DNA of 64,000 nt, taken from Sarcomyxa edulis (lineage: Eukaryota > Basidiomycota > Agaricomycetes > Agaricales > Mycenaceae). Of this stretch, positions 48,523-61,544 are shown one piece after another. How positions within the stretch are numbered: the first letter of the stretch is position 1; each line of letters begins with the position of its first letter. The position numbers and the translations under genes were made by a program. Location: positions 372,001 through 436,000 of the forward strand of contig QUOL01000019.1 of the NCBI GenBank assembly GCA_009761415.1, read 5' to 3'. A model generated the notes under the pieces. The model saw only the letters and a list, made by a program, of their open reading frames with translations, did no database searches and had not been told where the DNA came from.

Positions 48523-50667
48523 ATGCCGATACCAGAACCTCACATTCCATCTACAGAGTTGCATCACGCTTCTCTGAAGACAACTTTCGTCGGTATTGAA
48601 CACCCAGTCTCCACTACCGACACTCGTGTTCTGCAGTTTCGTGGAATCAAATATGCATCCATACCTGCTCGCTTTCGTCAATCAAAACTGTTCACATCTT
48701 ATCATCCTGTAACGGATGCTTCAAAATACGGGTAATTCACAATTTCCACCTCGTTTCATAGTAACTCTATTTACGATATCACGTCTAGGCCTATCTGCCC
48801 TCAGGTGAAGTTCACCAAAACCATCGAGGAAGAGTTGTTCGGTGTCGTCGAAGAAGACATCCCGAAACAATCGCTCAAGCAAAACGAATTTGAATGTCTC
48901 AATTTGAATATAACCTGTCCCGCTGGTCTGACCACGCTTTCGCGAGTTCCTGTTATGCTTTGGGTTCATGGGTGCGTCGCAAGAGGTTGATTAATGAACG
49001 CAGATCTCACATCCCCATTAGAGGCGGGGACCGAGGCTCTGGCTCCAGTTGGGTATACGATGGCGGAAAGCTTGTTCGAAAGAGCATGCTTTCAGACAAA
49101 CCTGTTATCCTCGTTACTTTCAAGTAAGTCGTGACTTTCCGATCGCCTATATGGCGTTATCGGTCTGATTGCAATGTCAGTTTTCGTCTTGGACTATTTG
49201 GCTTCGGTGTGGGCCCTATGATTCGTGAAGACAATAAAGCGGCTGGAGAAGAGGGGGCTGGCAATTATGGTGCGTCAATCTTCATCGCGTAGTCGCATCC
49301 ATTTTCAATGTCTCTCAACAGGTCTACGAGACCAACGAAAAGCACTGGAATGGGTCTTCCATTTCATTGCAGGGTTCGGGGGTGACCCATATAACATCAC
49401 ACTTTTCGGTGAATCCACGGGCGCTTTCGACATCGTTTCTCATCTCCTTTCGAGGGAGAACGAACTACGACCTCTGTTTCAACGGGCTATCATCCAATCC
49501 CCTATCATCGACCCCAATCTACCTGACGTCGCTGGCGCCGGATGGCATCTCTCCCGAATGATGGCTGCCATGCGAGTGACCACAATAGAGCAATTACGAG
49601 CACTCGAATCAGACGAGCTTGTTGGGCTCGGGGGGAACCTACGTGCTGTAGACGACGAGGTTTTCTTCCGAGCTGGATGGAAGGAGATGCTCATGCCCGA
49701 GGATGCTCACCACCGACACCATATCGACGAACGTGTCACTTCTCCTGCATTCTCGCATTCTCTGCCCCATATTCTCAGTCAGAAACATATCCTTCACCCA
49801 ACACGTCATACCACCCCTATCCTCAAACTTCCCGCCAATCTCCAGCCATTGATCATTGGAGACTGTTCTTCCGACGCGCTCCTTTGGCATCTTCCTGCGT
49901 CCCTGTGGACTCCTACGGGAGTCGTTCGTCGATTACGAGCTGTCTGTCAATCGTTGGCTAAAGCCAGCAACTTGTTACGCGCTTACGACATCTCTTCATA
50001 TACCCCCGACGACGAAATCGTAGAGCGTGTTTTGGAATTGGTCAACGACGCGCGGGTAGCATGGCCTACAGAATGTATAGCTCAAGGTGCCAAACGCGAG
50101 AGGGGTGGACGAGGCGTGTGGCGGTACGTGTTTGACCAGGAAGGACCCGCAAGAGGCATCCCACACCACGCTGCCGATCTCATCTACCTTTTCGACAATG
50201 TTCCTCTTCCTTCGTTCTGTCAACCGTCAAATTCATCATCTACAAGTTCCTTGGACGGAGCATCTACAAAATCCTGCGACGGGTTCGATTCTTTCGAGGG
50301 TTATAGCTCTGACGAAGATGAAGGTGATCTCAAATTTAAGTCTGTTGTGATTCGAGGGGAAAGTGACGATGAAGATGACGAATGGGGGACCTCCACCGTA
50401 GACGCGTGGGCTTACTCGCGGGTCCGAGATACACTCCAAGAACGCTGGATAGCTTTCGCTCATGGAGAAGCGCCTTGGAATGAAGACAAGGTGTTTGTGT
50501 TTGGACCCGAAGGAGAGACCGGGGAGCGATCCAGTTGTATCTTTGAAGGCAGGAGGAGGAGAGGGACGTGGAAGGAGGCGCTCGAACCGCTCGGTATGCA
50601 ACTTGTTCAGAAGGTTGGCATGGAGCTGAGCAGAGGGCCTTCCAATGGTGGGAAGGCGAAATACTGA
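48523..50667 (+). CDS. Type-B carboxylesterase/lipase family alpha/beta hydrolase
   Basis: Cholinesterase-like alpha/beta hydrolase of about 590 residues that cleaves ester bonds of unknown substrates. The start at 48523 gives MPIPEPHIPS; there is no signal peptide. Introns restore MLWVHGGGDRGSG (oxyanion HGG), TFN|FRLGLFGFGVG and NYG|LRDQRKALEWVFHFIAGFGGDP. The nucleophile elbow is TLFGESTGAFD (Gly-Glu-Ser-Thr-Gly), and the catalytic His is in IPHHAADLIYLFDN. Between the His and the C-terminal helices lies an acidic Ser-rich insert (YSSDEDEGDLKF, then GESDDEDDEWG), followed by ERWIAFAHGEAPW, the usual end of this fold. All catalytic positions except the acid were identified. The acidic insert is unusual for the family. 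Confidence 0.88.
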
Positions 50668-51790
50668 TCACGTGTGGACCCTTTCATTGCTCTCATCTTC
50701 TTATCCTTTTCGAGTCGACAATGCATTGACACCAACAGTTTCTTATTCAGCATCTGGGCTTACTGATGCTATTGGCGCTTTCATATACACCTATATCTCA
50801 ATATCGTAACCAAATTGTACGCGGCATGTACTTCCATGTAGCATGCAGTCGTATCCTTCTTAGTCGCAACAAATTCTTGCATATCAACACACGTCTTGTA
50901 TTCCTCGATATTGTCCAATATAAAGCTGCTTGCTATATTCGTGATCGAAGCTACACGAAGTACTACATACTACTTATGACAGGTATTGTTCATGGTCAGA
51001 ATCAATCACACGCTTTCGATACGAAACGCGTCAAGGTGTGTTCACGAAAGACATTTCGAATGAGAGGGTTTCCATTTTCTCGTGGAAGCGGACGGACAAT
51101 GATCGTGTGTTTCAGCATTATATTCGATTGGTGGTGTCCGGGACTTATACGTCGTAGTATATGTAGAGATTGACTGTGCATATGCGAATGGCCAGGGCTG
51201 GATATAATCTAGTAACTCACCATTTTCTTAATGACCACATCCGAATCCGCCATCCGTATTCAGATTCGTCTTCGGAGATTGACACCCTCCATCACAATGG
51301 TGTGAGAGATGGGACCAGACCGAGGTTCATGAATAAGAGGTTAGAATGCACATTATTCAGATCTGAGCGTATGAGAGCGTTTCTATTCGACATCCCTTGA
51401 CACGTCATGACTCTTGAGTGAGAAAACAGATAGCCGTGTCAGTGCTGAGAGAGAGGCCTCAATGGCAAGTCAACACCGAGTCTACCGGGGGTGCCAAGGC
51501 CCAAGATCCTGGCCACAAGAGGTCCGCAAAAGTCGTTGGATACTTGTTACAGCTAGGACTATCGAAGCAGGTGGCGACGTGCAAGGTATTAGGCAGCAGA
51601 AGATGGTGAATGCAGAGTTAGGCAAATTCAAGTTCAAGTTGGACCGTGACTAGATATTTTCGAACGGCGACTGAAGTCTTGGCGTGCCGGCAAGGCAAAT
51701 TACAAACTCCGCAGTCTGCCATTTTCACGCCGCTTTACCAACTCTCATAAAGCCACTCATTGCCTTTTATCTTGTGACGGATGGTCCCTG
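50668..51790. other. Intergenic, about 1.1 kb
   Basis: A frame near 51418-51609 reads AKVVGYLLQLGLSKQVATCK, which looks protein-like, but no domain or full gene structure is visible. It could be a small unrecognised gene or a decayed exon. Otherwise empty. Confidence 0.3.
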
Positions 51791-54700
51791 ATGGTTTACC
51801 CTGGATCAGCAACCAAACGACGAGTCTCTCGCTCTCCAGATCCACGACCATCGAAAAGACCGGCGACTTCGTCCCCAGAGGAAGGCGAGCTAGATGATGT
51901 TTCCCCGCCACACACAGTAGCTTCGCTACCTATTCTACCTCTATCTCTCCCACCTAAACCTACTTCTGTCTTGGTTCCTAAAACCAAAGTTCCTTTCCCT
52001 TTCAAAAAGAAGGCTGAACCGGCGAGAACTGGTCCCATCGCCAGCGTGGCCAGTTTCTCAGAACCGAGAGACAAAGCTGTGTCTGTGGTCTCATTCGATA
52101 GGTCATCCCCAGAAGACGACAGAAGAAGTAGGGACTTTGAGTTGAAACGAAGGACTTCCAGGCCTCCGAGCTCGAAGGGCGACCATTGGGATCCAGGCTA
52201 CGGTAGAGGAGGTGATAGAAATACTGCTTCACGAACTGAAACGAGACACATCCGTGAATACGACAACCCGCCCGCTAGAGACAGAGATCGCCACGATTAT
52301 GCTTCGACGTCCAGTCATCGAGATAGAGACAGAGACCGCGATCGTGACTGGCCAAGGTCGACTCCTTCTTCGTATTCACCCGCTCGTTCCCGTTCTCCTC
52401 GATCCCCCCTGCGCTCCAATAATCGCGAAAAACATAGACTACCTGCTCCTAGATCCCCAGAGCCCAATTTCAGTCCACCGAGAAGGGACTATGGTCTGGA
52501 TAGGATAAGGGATCGGGATCGGGATCGTGGATGGGATTGGGACAGAGACAGGGAACGGGAACGGGACAGAGATAGGGACTTTGCCAGGGACAGGGACAGA
52601 GATAGAGATAGAAGGAACGAAGACTACGATGATGATAATCATTATCGTGCACCACCGTTAAAACGTGAATGGACACCACGCAGCTATCCCAAGGACGACG
52701 ACGACCGATACTGGAGATCTGACCGCGATTCTCGACCCGCGATTCATCGCAGAGTCGATGATCGCGAATGGACACGACGGGAACGAGACGACTTTGATCA
52801 TGACAGAAACAGGATACCCGACGACCGAGATCGACACCGTGAATATGGACGTGATCATGATGATCGTGCAGAAATTGACTCTTATAGACCTTCGTCGCCG
52901 CGCCCCTCGATCCCATACACGTCCCCTCCACGTCGAGACCCATCACCACCACCCGCACCCGCACCACCACCTGAACAACCGGTATCCGTTCCTGCTTCCG
53001 GAACCCCTCCGCCTCCTGTTTCCTCACCTCCCCCACCTCCTCCACCAGATCAACGTCTTCAAAACAATGTCCCCAATTCTAAAAGGCAGACACTCGATGT
53101 CGAACATCCAGCTATATCCATCGCTTTTCCGCCACCCGGCGCGCCAAGGAATGAACATTCACCAAAATCATTACCACTACCCGTTGCAACGAATGTCTCC
53201 CACAAGGACAAGGAGGCGAAGCAGATTCCACGAAGTCTCGCAACATTTATACGGAAACGAGAACGCGAACCTGTTCGACGGACGAGAAAGGAAGAGGAGA
53301 AAGCTTATGGACGGTCTTTCACCGGATGTGGATTACAGGCTGATTATGAAGTAACGACGAAACTTGGAGAAGGGACTTTTGGGTAAGGGATTTTTCTTTT
53401 CTCGTTTCTCGTTTCACGCTGAACTCTAGCTAATACTCTTCTGCACAGAGAGGTTCATAAAGCGATCAATAAAGCTTCTGGGGCTCCGGTTGCCTTGAAA
53501 CGGATCTTGATGCACAACGAAAAAGAAGGAATGCCCGTCACTGCGCTCCGCGAGATCAAAATTCTCAAAGCACTGAAACATCCCTGTATCATCGAGATTT
53601 TGGACATGTTTGTTGTTCGGAGTGAGTCTTTCCTTCTTCGCCTTTTCTCTATGTTGCTATTACTGATTGGTAGCTACAGGCAATGGAAAAGATCCTCTCT
53701 CCGTGTTCATGGTATTCCCGTACATGGACCACGATCTAGCGGGTTTATTAGAGAATGAACGTGTCAAATTGCAGCCAAGTCATATCAAGTTGTATATGAA
53801 GCAGCTGCTAGAAGGGACGGAGTATATGCACCGGGTCAGTTACATCATTTACTACCGCGGATTGATTCAAACGATTACTCTACAGAACAATATCCTCCAC
53901 CGTGATATGAAAGCGGCTAATCTTCTCATTTCCAACACTGGTACACTTCGTATTGCTGATTTTGGTCTGGCGCGTGCGTTCGATGGGAGCCGGACCGGGC
54001 ACGAACGTAGGTACACTAACTGCGTCGTTACTCGATGGTATCGTCCTCCCGAGCTCTTGTTAGGTGCTAGACATTATGGGGGAGAAGTGGATCTTTGGGG
54101 TATCGGGTTCGTCTCATTCAATATGTATATCTCCTCCGGTGGAAAATATTTATCGTCTTTCTTTCGGGTAGTTGTGTCCTGGGGGAGATGTTTTCTCGAA
54201 AGCCAATTCTTCCTGGCACGTCTGATCTGGACCAACTCGAGAAGATTTTCAATTTATGTGGATCGCCGAATCAGCATAATTGGCCTAACTATGACGAGTT
54301 ACCTGGGTGTGAGGGTGTCAAGCGATTTCAGAACACGTCAAGGAGAGTGAAGGCTGCTTATGACTCGTTGGTATATTCTATCTTGTTCGTCTTCACTCGT
54401 CTGATCAGCCTTGGCGTCATCACAGTGTTGGACAAGAGACGTGCGACCTATTGGATAGATTGTTAACTTGTAACCCCAGAGAACGTATCACTGCTTCGGA
54501 AGCGCTTGATCATGATTATTTCTGGACCGACCCTCTCCCTGCTGATCCAAAAACGTCAGTGTTGTCGATCAATTGGATAATCCTTGACTGAACTTTCTTA
54601 CGTTCTATAGGTTGCCCACTTATGAAGCCTCACATGAATTCGACAAGCGCGGACGTCGTCAAGCACCAGCTGCTGGTCCACCGCTGCCCGGCGACGGTCG

Positions 54701-55163
54701 GTTTGGTCATGCACCGCCGCACGTCTCACATCCTCCTCCCCTCTATTTCGGCCGTGGGGGACCACCTAGAGAAATGTTTCACAGCGGCCCCCCTCTCCGC
54801 TTTCCTCCCTCTCAACAGCCCAACAGGTTTCCACCTCCGACCACATACCCTCCACATCTCAACCCACAACAACATCCATATCCTCCCCCGCCACCGGGCC
54901 AAGGGCCGTTCTACCCACCTCCGAATGGCATGTCATATCCTCCTAGAGGTCAAGGGCAAGGTCCAGGACGTGGACAGCCTCCTCGTCTTCCACCGCCACG
55001 TCGCCCAGATAGATGGGAAACACCCAAACAAATGCCGAGACCTGCGCATCTTCCTCCCAAACCCAATGTCCCACTCGGTAGTGGCGTCGGCGGTCTTCCT
55101 CCTCCTCCCCCTCCTAAACCCAATCGTAACGGCAGTGGTGGTGGGGAGCTCAACTATGGATAG
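51791..55163 (+). CDS. BUR1: BUR1/CDK9-type cyclin-dependent kinase with long RS/RD-rich N-terminus
   Basis: Nuclear kinase that phosphorylates the RNA polymerase II C-terminal domain and elongation factors. About 530 residues precede the kinase domain: basic Ser-Pro sequence, then a dense Arg-Asp/Arg-Ser region (about 52200-52900, for example [20 protein letters not shown]), then a Pro-rich segment. The kinase starts at [18 protein letters not shown] (exon ends near 53383). The PITALRE-like helix is [13 protein letters not shown]; the catalytic loop is [22 protein letters not shown], the activation segment [16 protein letters not shown], and [12 protein letters not shown] follow. The C-terminus is Pro/Gly-rich ([20 protein letters not shown]). 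HRDMKAAN fits CDK9/BUR1 rather than CDK12. The kinase motifs look intact. Seven introns, all in the kinase part and after it. Confidence 0.88.
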
Positions 55164-55434
55164 AAAAGTTATATATCACATATCGTACATGTTTTCGTCG
55201 CAACGTCCTCCTCCTTCACCGGACCCCTCGCATTGTCTGTCTGTACACACTTCTGATGCATTGGACACTCGCTATAATTGCACAGTTATACACTTACTAC
55301 TAACTGGTTGTCGCTTGCGGATTGCTGTTGATCATAACTGCAGTATAATTGTATATTCTCCTTTGACTGACCTCATTCTTGAATCGCGTTCGGTGGCAGT
55401 GCAAAGTATCACTCAGGCCTGAGGCTGCTACTAC
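55164..55434. other. Intergenic, 271 bases
   Basis: Short spacer between the kinase and the Suz12-like gene, both on the plus strand. No signal recognised. Confidence 0.35.
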
Positions 55435-58198
55435 ATGCAGCAATCTACTACACCTTCTGCAGGTCTATCTGAGCAGCAATCTCTTGAAAATCCCATGCAT
55501 GCGGACACATCTGACCCTGCTGTTAACTTTGATGTGTCGGATAATCTCGATGTGGGGTCTCCAACACTTCGAGGTTCGTCTGCTATCAGCGCTGGTTTGA
55601 ATATCGGGAAAAAAACAGCTTTCGCCCGCAAGTCTGCTGGAGGAGAGCCGCTGGCTACTGTTCCTTCTCGTGTATCCCAGAGAGAATCTTTCAGACTAGA
55701 AAACCCGTCCTCACAAGGTAGGCCCTCCGTCGATGGTCCGAGCGATCGGCAAAGTCTTCCGATTTTAGCGCGTAAAGTTGGGAAAAAGAAAGTCTCTGGT
55801 CATCGCAAATCTTCTGCAGGAGAATCGAGTGCTATTCGCCTAATAGACGTCGAGAGGCCTCAGGTATGTTCTTGCTTTTCATATGTTTCATCTTGTCGAT
55901 GTGAAAGTTCATTATTCGTCCCAGGTCCAAATTCTTGTTCATCCGGCATCCGTACCTTCACCTTATTCGCAACATGGTATCGGAGCAGGTAGACGTCTAT
56001 TCTCTCCTCCTACTTATTTCGTTCAACCCAAGATATTGCCTTCCCAGGCTCAGCGTCAAATGCGTCATCTACATTTATCTCAGCACCCATTCCCTTTTTC
56101 AACAGTCACAACCCTAATCCAATGATCAGCCATATGACCGCATCCACTGCCACACCTATAAAACAATCGTCTTTTAGTCGATTACCATATTATTGGGCTG
56201 AACGAGAGAACGCGGCACTTCTAGGTCTGAATCAGAATAACAAACGACGACAAAATTCCGATGGTTCTGGCAGAATGACATCGTCTCATACTCCGATTGT
56301 CCCAAGGACATCTCTCGTCGAAACTCTGTCGAAACGTCGTGGAGGCATCCCAAAGGCTACACTTTCCCCTCCGATGATATTACGCGTGCCTGCCAAAGGG
56401 TACTTTATATATTATTATCCGTCGAGCTTTCTTGCTCACCAGTTGGTACAGACAACCTGGCTCCATATATATCAAAGCGGCCCGTAAATTCGACTGGGAT
56501 TCTCAAACTGGGCGAAAAGTTATCCGCGGTAGAGTCGCAGGCGACTCTGACGAGGATCAAGATGACAGCGAACGCAGTCCTTCCGAGTCGTCTTCCAGTG
56601 AAGAGCTTTCGGGTGATGAAGACGATGAATCTGAATCCTCGGAACCTGAAAACAGCAATGACGAGCAGGAGCTTCTACGAAGGCAGGTCAGCCCGCTGCA
56701 AATACTATCTAATGCGCATCCTCAGCCTTCCAACATCTTCCCTGGAAGCGTATTGTCCACTGACATGTCCCATTCTTCCGAGGAGCTACTCCAAATACTA
56801 GAAAAAGTATGTTTGTCCTCCGTACGCATGCACCACACTCGCTCCCTGCCGTTTCTTCTTCGAAATGTACGAAAAGGCTTTGAGGCGCGTTGTCGGTTGA
56901 TCGGAGTCCCTGTTTTTGCGCATCCTGATCCTCAAGATGCGAATGTGTCCGTGGATGTCATCTATAGGTACATCAGTCCAGAGATAGGTGGCGAACACGG
57001 ATATAGGACGCACGTGACTGAGTGGTTGTGTCCGCTGTGTACGTTGCACGGTAAGTTTGGGACGAGAGAGATGTTGGAGAAACATCTGGATTGGGATCAC
57101 GCAGAGGTCACGGTGGAATGGTTGAAGGCACGTCCCGCCGCCTTCTGATTGAGAGTTCTATTGACTATGTTGTATCAGGTTGGGGCGACCTGGCAAATAT
57201 TACTGACTATCGTAGATCGAGACGTACAAGGGCTGAGTAGACATGACATCACGTACGCCTCGATGCAGTGTTCTTCCTTTGATCCTTCATTGATTCGTGA
57301 TCATTCAGTCAATCAATACTCGTAGATGCCTCAGTGCCTTTCCCAGCAGGACCGTCTAACATTATAGCGCCACCAGTCCATGTTTCTCCCCGACGCCCGA
57401 TAGAATCTGCCGTGTCTACTGGCATGTCATCCGCATTTGAAACTCCCGATGTCGACGTGAAACCAATAAACCTGTCCACAAAGTTCGAACCCAGTGTATC
57501 TTCATCCAGTCGTTCGTCTCAACAACCTGGCACCTCTGAGGCTGGATCTAGACCCTTCAACTCGGTATCACGCCCACCGCCCGCAATCAATGATACTCGT
57601 TATCCCACTCCTCCACCTTCAGACGATCTTCTTGGCCCTGCTGCCCGATGGCCCTACCTCCCAGCTAAATCAGAGTACAATGGCCCCGATATCCACTACT
57701 CGTGCCGTCCTGGTGGTCCACGAATCTATGATCTACTGGGTACGCTTCCCATGGAGCCTTTTGGTGTTCTTGCTTGGGCTGTGTTGGATCGGGAAGAAGA
57801 GATCTTTGAGTGTGATGATATCAAAGACGAATATAAAGTCATTCATGCATTGTGGGCTAGATGGATCTTTTTGAATAGGTCTGATTCGATCTATCCTCCA
57901 GTGCTTTCTCATCAATGACCTCGGTTATCTATCCTCAGGAATAGATTCATAGCAAGTTATTACAACGGGTTGATTGCGTTCGTCGATGAGTACTGGCTAA
58001 TGATTCACCGTGCTGCGGGTTGGGATGCTCTTAGGTACTGGCTTTTGGTCAGCTCATATGGTTTTATCAGTACGTTTCAAGCAACTAATGTCAAGGGACT
58101 TCATATAGATGTTACTTGCCGATCGATTTTTGACCGGCGTGGACGTCGTGAACATTTTGCGTCATTACGAAGGGCTAGTTGGGATGGCTCATTGGTAG
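55435..58198 (+). CDS. Suz12-like PRC2 subunit (C2H2 finger plus VEFS-like box)
   Basis: Proposed Polycomb repressive complex 2 subunit. About 700 residues. The first half is disordered; introns at 55975-56049 (joining QH|GSASNASS) and near 56400-56450 (joining VPAKG|QPGSIYIKAARKF) restore the frame. A C2H2-type finger follows: EWLCPLCTLHGKFGTREMLE then KHLDWDHAEVTVEW, the arrangement of the Suz12 finger. After a linker with YPTPPPSDD, the C-terminal box reads VIHALWARWIFLNR, FIASYYNGLIAFVDEYWLMI and LADRFLTGVDVVNILRHYEG, which aligns by eye with the VEFS box of Suz12/EMF2. It ends at 58198. The first exon (start 55435) and the splice from 57130 to 57325 are less certain. The alternative is an unrelated zinc-finger protein. 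Confidence 0.65.
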
Positions 58199-59187
58199 GC
58201 GTCTAGCGTCCACCCATCACAGTTCAATTGTAGTCCATCTACTTGTATATAGAGTCCTCGGGCTACGAGACCTTTTGCTGATTCAGGCAACTGACAAAGC
58301 CCGGTAAAAATCGGATAGACACCCATGATGAGTAAACTGGGTCAAGCAAGACTTTTTCGCATCCTAGCTTCGTACCTCCACCTCCCCTACTGTCTCGGGT
58401 TCGTTCCATCGTCGGTCAAGAACTAGGATACGCTTCTGAAGGTACCAAAAGCAATGTCGGCTAATATGCTCCATGTTTAGCCACAGTTTGGTCCTCGTTG
58501 CACGCGAGCGACGCTCATGCGGAGCGATTACGGTCAGGCTACTCAGACTAGAGCTCTTGTCTTCCATTCCAGCCCCCACCTCTATCCAAGTGGACTGGAA
58601 AAGGGGAACTACGGCGTAGCAAGGAAGAACGAGTTCTTTTTCGAAAAAGATCACCAAAAGTAATCGATGACTCCCGAGCTGGATGCGTCTGACTCTGATC
58701 AAGATCTTTGCTACTATCCGACAGCGCTATCTGCGCTATCGCACCATGGCCAGGAACTCCAAGAGCTACTGTATGATCCCATAATATGATGGCCATTGTG
58801 GGCGAACGACGATGAACGTGTACATAGCTTTTGCCGTCCCAATCAGGCGCCAAGGCACAGTCGACCCCGCAGGCCCAGGAAAATTGCCAGCAACTGCCAG
58901 CGGAACTCCATCCGACGGATATACCCCAACATTTACCGGTAGCACTTATCCGCTTTACCATTCATTTGGCTAGCAGAGGCGGTGTGCACGTCCGTAGTTA
59001 CGATATCACTTGGATTTCCGCAGTGGAACTCCAAGGATATTCTTGGACTCTGCAAGCGAATGAAACATTTAACAGTTATCCTACTACTTCCCTCTTTCTG
59101 CATCTTTCGTTTTGCTTCAATCTGCTTCTTTCCTACTCCACCACTCTCTTATAAAAGTCGCTGAGCGACTTATAACTGCACTAATCC
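58199..59187. other. Intergenic, about 990 bases
   Basis: Short frames on both strands (for example ELDASDSDQDLCYYPTALSA near 58680 on the plus strand) lack a complete gene. No repeat or TATA box called. Confidence 0.35.
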
Positions 59188-61187
59188 ATGCCTCATAATC
59201 GCAATCGGATCATCTCCCGCTTGGAGGTCGAACATCTCATTGCCAATGGTCACAAGATAGTTATACACAACGATAGAGTCCTCCAACTTGACACATGGAT
59301 CCCGAAGCACCCAGGTGGCGATATGGTCGTTCTTCATATGGTGGGGAGGAACGCCACAGATGAAATCAATGCGTACGTTTGATCCAGCCTTGTATTTCTC
59401 AGATGTCGCCGTCGCCGTCCAGGAGGAGGATATTGCTACCTCGAGGAGTCTACAGAGTCATTAACATGACCTGTTTTATAGATACCACTCTGCCAAGACA
59501 CTCTCCATTATGCACCGTTTTCAAATCGGTCGCGTCTCCGGCGTATGGGATAATTTCACTCCTCCAATCCAGCATGGTGTCTTCCGTTCTCTCGTTCCAG
59601 AGGAAGAATCACTTGTTCCTACGATCCTAATCGAAGACGACAAATCTGCTCGCTCGACCTCCGTATTCCAGAGAGAAGATACCACTATATTACGGGCATG
59701 GCTCGAAGACGTTGAAGGACTCGAAGACTGCCCGACCGCCTCTACCTCATTATCGGTTCCTTGTCCCGAAGATACCGGATCTAGTGTTTATAGCGAGTCG
59801 GTCATGGATGATGAGGTCGATGGCGTCCAAAGTAGCGGATCGAGTGCCATCGAAGAGGATGAGACGCCAGTACCCGCTTCAAAGCACCCTCTTCATCACA
59901 CTAAACAGGAATATACCTCCTTGACAATGCAGGAAGAGATAGACAGAGACATCGCGGAGTATCCCTCCCTTGACCGGGATACGCAGCAGTCTGTTCTAGT
60001 CCGATACCGCGAACTACACGACAAAGTCAAAGAACTAGGCCTTTACAATTGTCCGTACATCGAGTACGCCAAAGAGGCCTCTAGATACTCCTTCCTCTTC
60101 GCCTGTTTCGTGGTAGCACTGCGATACCAGTGGTTTTTCACGTCTGCGTGCTTCCTTGGTTTCTTTTGGCAACAAATGTACGTCATTTACCCTTTCTCGT
60201 CGTCATAGCTTGACTTTTGTATTCAGAATGTTCACTGCCCACGATGCCGGACATATGGGAATTACTCACATCTTTGCCGTCGACTCTATTATTGGGATAT
60301 TCATTGCGGACTTTTGCTGTGGACTGTCCATCGGATGGTGGAAACGAAGCCATAACGTCCACCATCTGGTCACGAATCATCCTGTAAGTGCTCCACCCAT
60401 TCCTGAGCAAAAGCGATCCCACTAAATCCGTGTTACACAGGAACACGACCCAGATATCCAGAACGTACCCCTTTTCGCGACATCCCCGAGTTTCTTCAAC
60501 TCCCTCAAATCCTCTTACTATGATTTCACCTTCCATTGGGACGCTGCAGCAGATTTCCTCGTCAGGTATCAGCACTTGAGTTACTATCCTATCATGTGTG
60601 TTGCTCGCTTCAACCTCTACATCCTCTCATGGATACATCTCGCATCTATCAAAGCCCCCCAACTCGGACTTGCGCGTTGGACCCGTCCTGCAGAGGCGGT
60701 GGGGATGCTCTTTTACTGGTTTTGGTTCGGTTATCTCGTCGTAGCTTCTTCCATCCCAACATGGCCACTCCGCATCATGTTCGTCCTTGTATCACACATC
60801 GTCACCATGCCTCTTCACGTCCAAATCACATTATCCCACTGGGGGATGTCCACATCCGATCTTGGGCCCATGGAGTCCTTCCCGCAGAAACAGTTGAGAA
60901 CAACGATGGACGTTGACTGCCCCGAGTGGTTTGATTGGTTCCATGGCGGTCTGCAGTTCCAGGTCGTACATCATCTCTTTCCGCGAGTGCCCAGGCATAA
61001 TCTGAGAAAGGTTCAGTCCTTGGTGAAAGTGTTTTGCCGGGATACGAAGATCGAATACAAGATTCATGGATTTGTGGAGGGTAACGGGGTCGTTCTTGGA
61101 CGGCTGAAGGAAGTTGGCCAACAGGTGGAGATGATGCTGGCTTGCCAGAAATGGATGGTAGCTAACGGTGAACTCGATATGCATTGA
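59188..61187 (+). CDS. Delta-8 sphingolipid desaturase (cytochrome b5 fusion)
   Basis: ER enzyme that inserts a double bond at C8 of the long-chain base of glucosylceramides. The N-terminal cytochrome b5 domain has WIPKHPGGDMVV (heme His in HPGG) and, after an intron from 59372, AYHSAKTLSIMHRFQIG. Then comes a non-conserved insert of about 110 residues, acidic and Ser-rich (DDEVDGVQSSGSSAIEEDE). The desaturase part has three His boxes: HDAGH near 60240, HNVHH near 60355, and QVVHH near 60965 (Q-x2-HH, typical of front-end desaturases). Membrane segments include FLFACFVVALRYQWFF and IADFCCGLSIGWW. Three introns. The sphingolipid delta-8 call rests on HPGG plus QxxHH plus family resemblance. 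Confidence 0.88.
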
Positions 61188-61544
61188 AGTGTATACGTCT
61201 AAAACTGTTCTACTCATCCGCACTATTGACCTACTGACGCCACTCTTTCCTTCGGAGGTCATCAGGGACTTTTACTACTTATATATCATGCTTACAGCTC
61301 TACTTACAATACCGTCTATATTATTATGTTTGCTAATGCATATGCGTTAACACCGCCTGTTTTATGGGATATTCAAACAATTTTTGTGATCAACGGGAAG
61401 ATTAGAGTTCGCGAAAGACAAGGCATGAACGGACAACTACTAAGTACAAGTGAAAAAAGTAAAAAACTTTAGGACGGCCAAAGGAAGTTTGCTTCGTTCT
61501 CCAGATTGCAATAAGTAACCTGTAGAATATCGAAAGCTAAAGGT
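61188..61544. other. Convergent intergenic region
   Basis: 357 bases between the desaturase end and the end of the disordered protein on the minus strand. No feature seen. Confidence 0.4.

Noticed and set aside
51414..51653. Protein-like short frame before BUR1
   Set aside because: Too short and without domain or clear splice partners; described as a doubtful stretch instead.
58548..58961. 137-codon minus-strand frame
   Set aside because: Composition and lack of family features suggest a chance frame in intergenic DNA.
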